This document shows positions 6,024 to 8,320 of a stretch of 8,320 nucleotides of DNA, in pieces. Position 1 is the first letter of the stretch; each line of letters begins with the position of its first letter. A model generated the notes under the pieces. The model was not told the DNA's origin. It made no database searches and saw nothing but the letters and a program-made list of their open reading frames with translations. The translations under genes were made by a program, and so were the position numbers. Origin of the DNA: Alphaproteobacteria bacterium (GTDB lineage: Bacteria > Pseudomonadota > Alphaproteobacteria > Caulobacterales > Caulobacteraceae); contig JAGWSE010000171.1 in assembly GCA_028869395.1 (NCBI GenBank), positions 1 through 8,320 on the forward strand, given 5' to 3'.

Positions 6024-6611
6024 TTGCCACAATCGCCCCAGCGCCTGGTGCTGGCGTCCGCAAGTCCGAGACGTCTTTCCCTGCTGCGCCAGATCGGGCT
6101 CGAGCCCGACCATGTCGAGCCTTGCGACCTCGACGAGACGCCAAGACCCAAAGAACAGCCGCGCGAACTCGCGATCCGCCTGGCGCGGGCGAAGGCCGCC
6201 CTGGCCGGAGCATCCCACCCGGGATGCTTCGTCCTGGGCGCCGACACGGTCGTGGCGGTCGGCCGTCGGATCCTGCCGAAGGCGGAGACCGAAGCCGAGG
6301 GGCGCGCCTGTCTCGAGCTCCTGTCGGGCCGCGCCCATCGGGTGCTTACCTGCGTCTGCGTCGTCGCGCCCGACGGCCGTGACGCCTGGCGGCTGGTCGA
6401 GAGCCGTGTGCGCATGAAGCGGCTGGAGCAGCCCGACATCGCCGCCTATCTCGCCTCCGGCGAGGGGCTGGGAAAGGCCGGTGGGTACGCGATCCAGGGG
6501 CGCGCGGGCGCGTTCGTGACGGAGCTTCAAGGTTCTTATCCAGCCGTCGTCGGTCTGCCGCTATACGAGACCGTGAACCTGTTGAAGGGCCGGGGCTTTC
6601 GCCTGCCATGA
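6024..6611 (+). CDS. maf: Maf/YhdE-type nucleoside triphosphate pyrophosphatase
   Basis: Maf proteins hydrolyse non-canonical or excess nucleotides to monophosphates and are linked to septum control in some bacteria. The 195-aa product has the N-terminal motif ASASPRR (11-17), the catalytic-aspartate segment GADTVV (Asp74), and GKAGGYAIQGRAGAFV (150-165), then GSYPAVVGLPLYET (170-183). The YAIQG/NGSYxAVVGLPL-like pattern resembles the YhdE dTTP/UTP pyrophosphatase branch and not the YceF branch. The start is TTG: it is the only usual start codon between the in-frame stop at 6006-6008 and the conserved LVLASASPRR. There is no strong ribosome-binding site, so translation may be coupled to infA 15 bp upstream. 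It ends with an ATGA overlap into the next gene. Confidence 0.93.
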   Translation: MPQSPQRLVLASASPRRLSLLRQIGLEPDHVEPCDLDETPRPKEQPRELAIRLARAKAALAGASHPGCFVLGADTVVAVGRRILPKAETEAEGRACLELLSGRAHRVLTCVCVVAPDGRDAWRLVESRVRMKRLEQPDIAAYLASGEGLGKAGGYAIQGRAGAFVTELQGSYPAVVGLPLYETVNLLKGRGFRLP

Positions 6612-7645
6612 CCCGCCGGACGCTCTTCCTCGACCGCAGCCCCGGAGAGACGAGGGGCGTGGTGATGCTCGACGGTCTGCCCGAGCGCCTGATCCTGCGC
6701 CGCGAGGGAGACGACCCGAAGCTGTGGCAGGGCGCGCGGCTTGCGGCGCGGGTCGCCAGCCTCGAGCCGGCGATGGGCGCCGCCTTCCTCGACCTCGGCG
6801 GCGCCCGGGCGCTGCTGCCGTTCAAGCCCGACGCGCGGCCGAGCGTGGGCGCCTTCCTGGAGATCGAAATCCGTAACGAGCCTCGTCGCGGCAAGCTCGC
6901 CGTGGCTCGGGTGCTGGGCGCCGCGGAGGGCCCGCCCCGGCTGCTGGCCGAGGCGCCTGATGTCGAGGCCCAACTCCTGGGCTTCGCACGTGACGCCGAG
7001 ATCGTGACCGGCCCTGCCGCCCGCCGCGCGGCCGATGAGGCCGAGGCGGAGGTCCTGGAGGCCGTGCATCCGCTTCCCGGCGGCGGCTCCCTCGCGATCG
7101 AGCCCACGCGGGCGCTGGTCGCCGTCGACGTGGACCTCGGGGAGCGCAAGGGCGGCGATTCAAAGCGCGCGGCCCGGCAGGCGAATCTGGCCGCGATCAC
7201 TGCCGCGGCGAGACTGCTGCGGCTGAAGGGCCTTGGCGGCATCGTCGTGCTCGACCTGGTCGGCCGCGGCCACGACGGGACTGCGCTGCTCGCCGCGGCG
7301 CGCGCCGCCTTCGGTGCGGACAACCCCGGCGTGGCCATTGGCCCCGTCGGACGGTTCGGGACGATGGAGATTTCCATCCCGCGCCGGTCGCGCCCTGTCG
7401 CGGAGATCCTGCTCGACGAAACGGGCCGGTTCGCCGCGCCCAGCCTGGCGCACCGCCTCCTGCGTCGCATGGCGGCGGAGGCCGAGGCGCAGCGCGGCGC
7501 GCGAATCGTCGGCCGGTGCGCCCCCGACGTGGCCGAGGCGGCGGCGCCCTTCATCGAGCGCCTTGCCGGGGCCTTCGGAGCGCGCTTCAGGATCGTCCCC
7601 GATCCCTCGTGTCCGCGCGATCGCGTGGAGGCTGTCCGCGAATGA
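6608..7645 (+). CDS. Short ribonuclease E/G-like protein (345 aa)
   Basis: The product resembles the catalytic half of RNase E/G, the endoribonucleases of mRNA decay and rRNA processing. Residues 57-71 (GAAFLDLGGARALLP) match the RNase E S1-type strand. Residues 160-176 match the segment before the first catalytic Asp, with Asp174 in LVAVDVD. Asp216 in GGIVVLDLVGRG matches the second, and VGRFGTMEIS (247-256) matches the RFGxxExS block. It is about 100 or more residues shorter than RNase G or the RNase E catalytic domain. The 5'-sensor region between S1 and catalytic parts is strongly reduced. The CPxC zinc-link and small domain are missing, and the asparagine of the usual DVN motif is Asp (Asp176). 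It starts at the ATGA overlap with maf and ends at an ATGA overlap with yacG. Nuclease activity is plausible but unproven. Confidence 0.87.
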   Translation: MTRRTLFLDRSPGETRGVVMLDGLPERLILRREGDDPKLWQGARLAARVASLEPAMGAAFLDLGGARALLPFKPDARPSVGAFLEIEIRNEPRRGKLAVARVLGAAEGPPRLLAEAPDVEAQLLGFARDAEIVTGPAARRAADEAEAEVLEAVHPLPGGGSLAIEPTRALVAVDVDLGERKGGDSKRAARQANLAAITAAARLLRLKGLGGIVVLDLVGRGHDGTALLAAARAAFGADNPGVAIGPVGRFGTMEISIPRRSRPVAEILLDETGRFAAPSLAHRLLRRMAAEAEAQRGARIVGRCAPDVAEAAAPFIERLAGAFGARFRIVPDPSCPRDRVEAVRE

Positions 7646-7812
7646 GCCGGCCGAAGTGTCCCGTCTGCGGCAAACCGCCCGAGCCGGCCTATCGACCGTT
7701 CTGCTCCAAGCGGTGCGCCGACGTGGACCTTCAGCGGTGGTTGAGCGGCGCCTACGCCATCCCCGCCGTGAACGACGAAACAGCGCCGCCGGACGCTTCC
7801 GACGACGAGTGA
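7642..7812 (+). CDS. yacG: YacG, zinc-binding DNA gyrase inhibitor
   Basis: YacG is a small zinc-finger protein that binds GyrB and inhibits DNA gyrase. The 56-aa product has Cys6-x2-Cys9-x11-Cys21-x3-Cys25, with the signature FCSKRCADVDLQRWLSGAYA (20-39) and the usual acidic C-terminal tail (DETAPPDASDDE). The finger spacing is shorter than the x15 of the E. coli protein, as is common in alphaproteobacteria. It overlaps the RNase E/G-like gene by ATGA, so its translation is likely coupled. maf - RNase E/G - yacG is a recurring alphaproteobacterial order. It is the last gene before tRNA-Phe. Confidence 0.95.
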   Translation: MSRPKCPVCGKPPEPAYRPFCSKRCADVDLQRWLSGAYAIPAVNDETAPPDASDDE

Positions 7813-7823
7813 TGCGCGCTTGC

Positions 7824-7852
7824 TGGACTTCGGCAGGCGGCTCTTCTATAGA
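7824..7852 (+). promoter_or_regulatory. Weak candidate promoter of tRNA-Phe
   Basis: TGGACTT (7824-7830) and TCTATAGA (7845-7852) are 14 nt apart, the right spacing for the Caulobacter-type promoter. The -10 contains TATAGA, but the -35 matches at only 4 of 7 positions. TTGCTGG at 7820 is a better -35 sequence but too distant. The location, ending 26 bp before the tRNA, is suitable. Confidence 0.35.
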
Positions 7853-7878
7853 CGCGGCCTCCCGCGACGGCGGCCTTC

Positions 7879-7954
7879 GCCTGGGTAGCTCAGTTGGTAG
7901 AGCAGCGGATTGAAAATCCGCGTGTCGGTGGTTCGAATCCGCCCCCAGGCACCA
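7879..7954 (+). tRNA. tRNA-Phe (anticodon GAA)
   Basis: The 76-nt sequence has a perfect 7-bp acceptor stem GCCTGGG/CCCAGGC, a D arm GCTC-AGTTGGTA-GAGC, an anticodon stem GCGGA/TCCGC with loop TTGAAAA (anticodon GAA), a T arm GGTGG-TTCGAAT-CCGCC, and an encoded CCA. All stems are fully paired. Confidence 0.98.
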
Positions 7955-8084
7955 TCCCTTTCCCGCCTTTTCGACGGCACTGATCAATTCGGGCGCGATC
8001 TCCTTCCGAACGACTATTGCTGCTTCAAAGAACCTCTGCGCCCGTTCGCCTCATCGCCAAGTCTGATTGCCGTGGTCTAGCTGT

Positions 8085-8133
8085 CGCTCGCTCGGTTCGC
8101 GCGGCTTGTCGCGCGGCGACGGCGCGGCGAGCG
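8085..8133. repeat. Nested GC-rich inverted repeats
   Basis: CGCTCG (8085-8090) pairs with CGAGCG (8128-8133), and inside it CGCGCG (8098-8103) pairs with CGCGCG (8110-8115) around a 6-nt loop. Such short GC-only stems occur by chance in this base composition, so the call is tentative. Confidence 0.3.
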
Positions 8134-8139
8134 GGCCGC

Positions 8140-8164
8140 GAGGGGTCGCCGTGCGCGACCCCTC
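8140..8164. terminator. Perfect 10-bp hairpin, possible terminator
   Basis: GAGGGGTCGC (8140-8149) and GCGACCCCTC (8155-8164) pair perfectly around a 5-nt loop. No T run follows on either strand. It could end the tRNA-Phe transcript about 190 bp upstream or be a structured leader element. Confidence 0.45.
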
Positions 8165-8277
8165 ACCCTACGTCCCCCGACATATTTATGCCTGCAACCC
8201 GCAGCCAGGATTCTCCTGTCGGCACGATTGTTCTCGCCCTGGGGGCGGACCGTCGTTTTTGCGCGGGGGCGCCAAAA

Positions 8278-8291
8278 TCGCGGTTCCGCGA
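8278..8291. repeat. 14-bp palindrome, possible operator
   Basis: TCGCGG-TT-CCGCGA is a perfect inverted repeat lying two bases before the CTGC-N3-GCAG element at 8294-8310. Its symmetry and position suggest a protein-binding site, but no regulator can be named. Confidence 0.35.
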
Positions 8292-8293
8292 AA

Positions 8294-8310
8294 TTGCTGC
8301 AATGCAGCAA
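8294..8310. promoter_or_regulatory. PhaR-like operator (CTGC-N3-GCAG inverted repeat)
   Basis: TTGCTGC-AAT-GCAGCAA is a perfect 7+3+7 inverted repeat. CTGC-N3/4-GCAG is the described binding pattern of the polyhydroxybutyrate-responsive repressor PhaR in alphaproteobacteria, found before phasin and PHB-synthesis genes. TTGCTG could also serve as a -35, in which case bound repressor would block the promoter. A looser CTGC-N5-GCAG lies upstream at 8192-8204. The controlled gene would lie beyond the right edge. Confidence 0.5.
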
Positions 8311-8320
8311 GACAAATGCC

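Larger units (their letters stand above)
7955..8320. other. 366-bp stretch without a convincing gene
   Basis: No frame here has recognisable protein sequence. The first 120 bases are unremarkable, with a short T-rich patch after the tRNA that might aid termination. 8085-8164 is GC-rich with nested inverted repeats, and 8165-8320 is less GC-rich and contains operator-like palindromes, so it probably serves as the upstream region of a plus-strand gene starting beyond the right edge. Confidence 0.6.

Noticed and set aside
6346..7554. 402-aa minus-strand open frame
   Set aside because: It is a Ser/Arg/Ala-rich shadow of maf and the RNase E/G-like gene.
7160..7987. 275-aa minus-strand open frame
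   Set aside because: It runs antisense through yacG and the whole tRNA-Phe gene, so it cannot be a normal coding sequence.
8077..8310. 77-aa minus-strand open frame near the right end
   Set aside because: Arg-rich, no motif, no ribosome-binding site, and it overlaps hairpins and operator-like palindromes.

Overview
The window is GC-rich alphaproteobacterial chromosome, most likely from Caulobacteraceae (Caulobacter or Phenylobacterium type). This rests on the protein sequences, on the gene order murA - DUF2948 - hisD - UPF0262 - LMW phosphatase - infA - maf - RNase E/G-like - yacG - tRNA-Phe, and on several promoter candidates that resemble the Caulobacter housekeeping pattern TTGACGS / GCTANAWC. 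No database search was possible, so family names come from recognising motifs and overall sequence.

Layout. (1) 1-1137: the left end carries the N-terminal part of selA on the minus strand, running off the window. A divergent mobA lies on the plus strand. Selenocysteine synthesis next to molybdopterin-guanine dinucleotide synthesis is the usual companion set of a selenocysteine-containing formate dehydrogenase, which would have to lie outside the window. (2) 1143-1294: a perfect 11-bp hairpin separates mobA from a convergent tRNA-Thr(GGT) gene, whose promoter can be read on the minus strand. (3) 1353-4659: a 50-aa basic protein, then murA (peptidoglycan precursor synthesis, TTG start), a DUF2948 protein and hisD (last steps of histidine synthesis). 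(4) 4730-5676: a UPF0262 protein and a low-molecular-weight phosphatase-like protein, 5 bp apart. (5) 5677-7812: a promoter and hairpin region, then infA (translation initiation), maf (nucleotide pyrophosphatase, TTG start), a short RNase E/G-like protein and yacG (gyrase inhibitor). The last three are joined by ATGA stop/start overlaps. (6) 7879-7954: tRNA-Phe(GAA). (7) 7955-8320: no convincing gene. This stretch holds GC-rich hairpins and, at the right edge, a perfect inverted repeat of the CTGC-N3-GCAG type, which matches the described operator of PhaR, the polyhydroxybutyrate regulator.

Most of the window is conserved housekeeping sequence. The points that most deserve a second look are the selA/mobA pair on the 3' side of a tRNA gene, the reduced RNase E/G-like protein, the inverted repeat in front of infA, and the PhaR-like operator at the right end. 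I found no convincing evidence of a wholly undescribed system.
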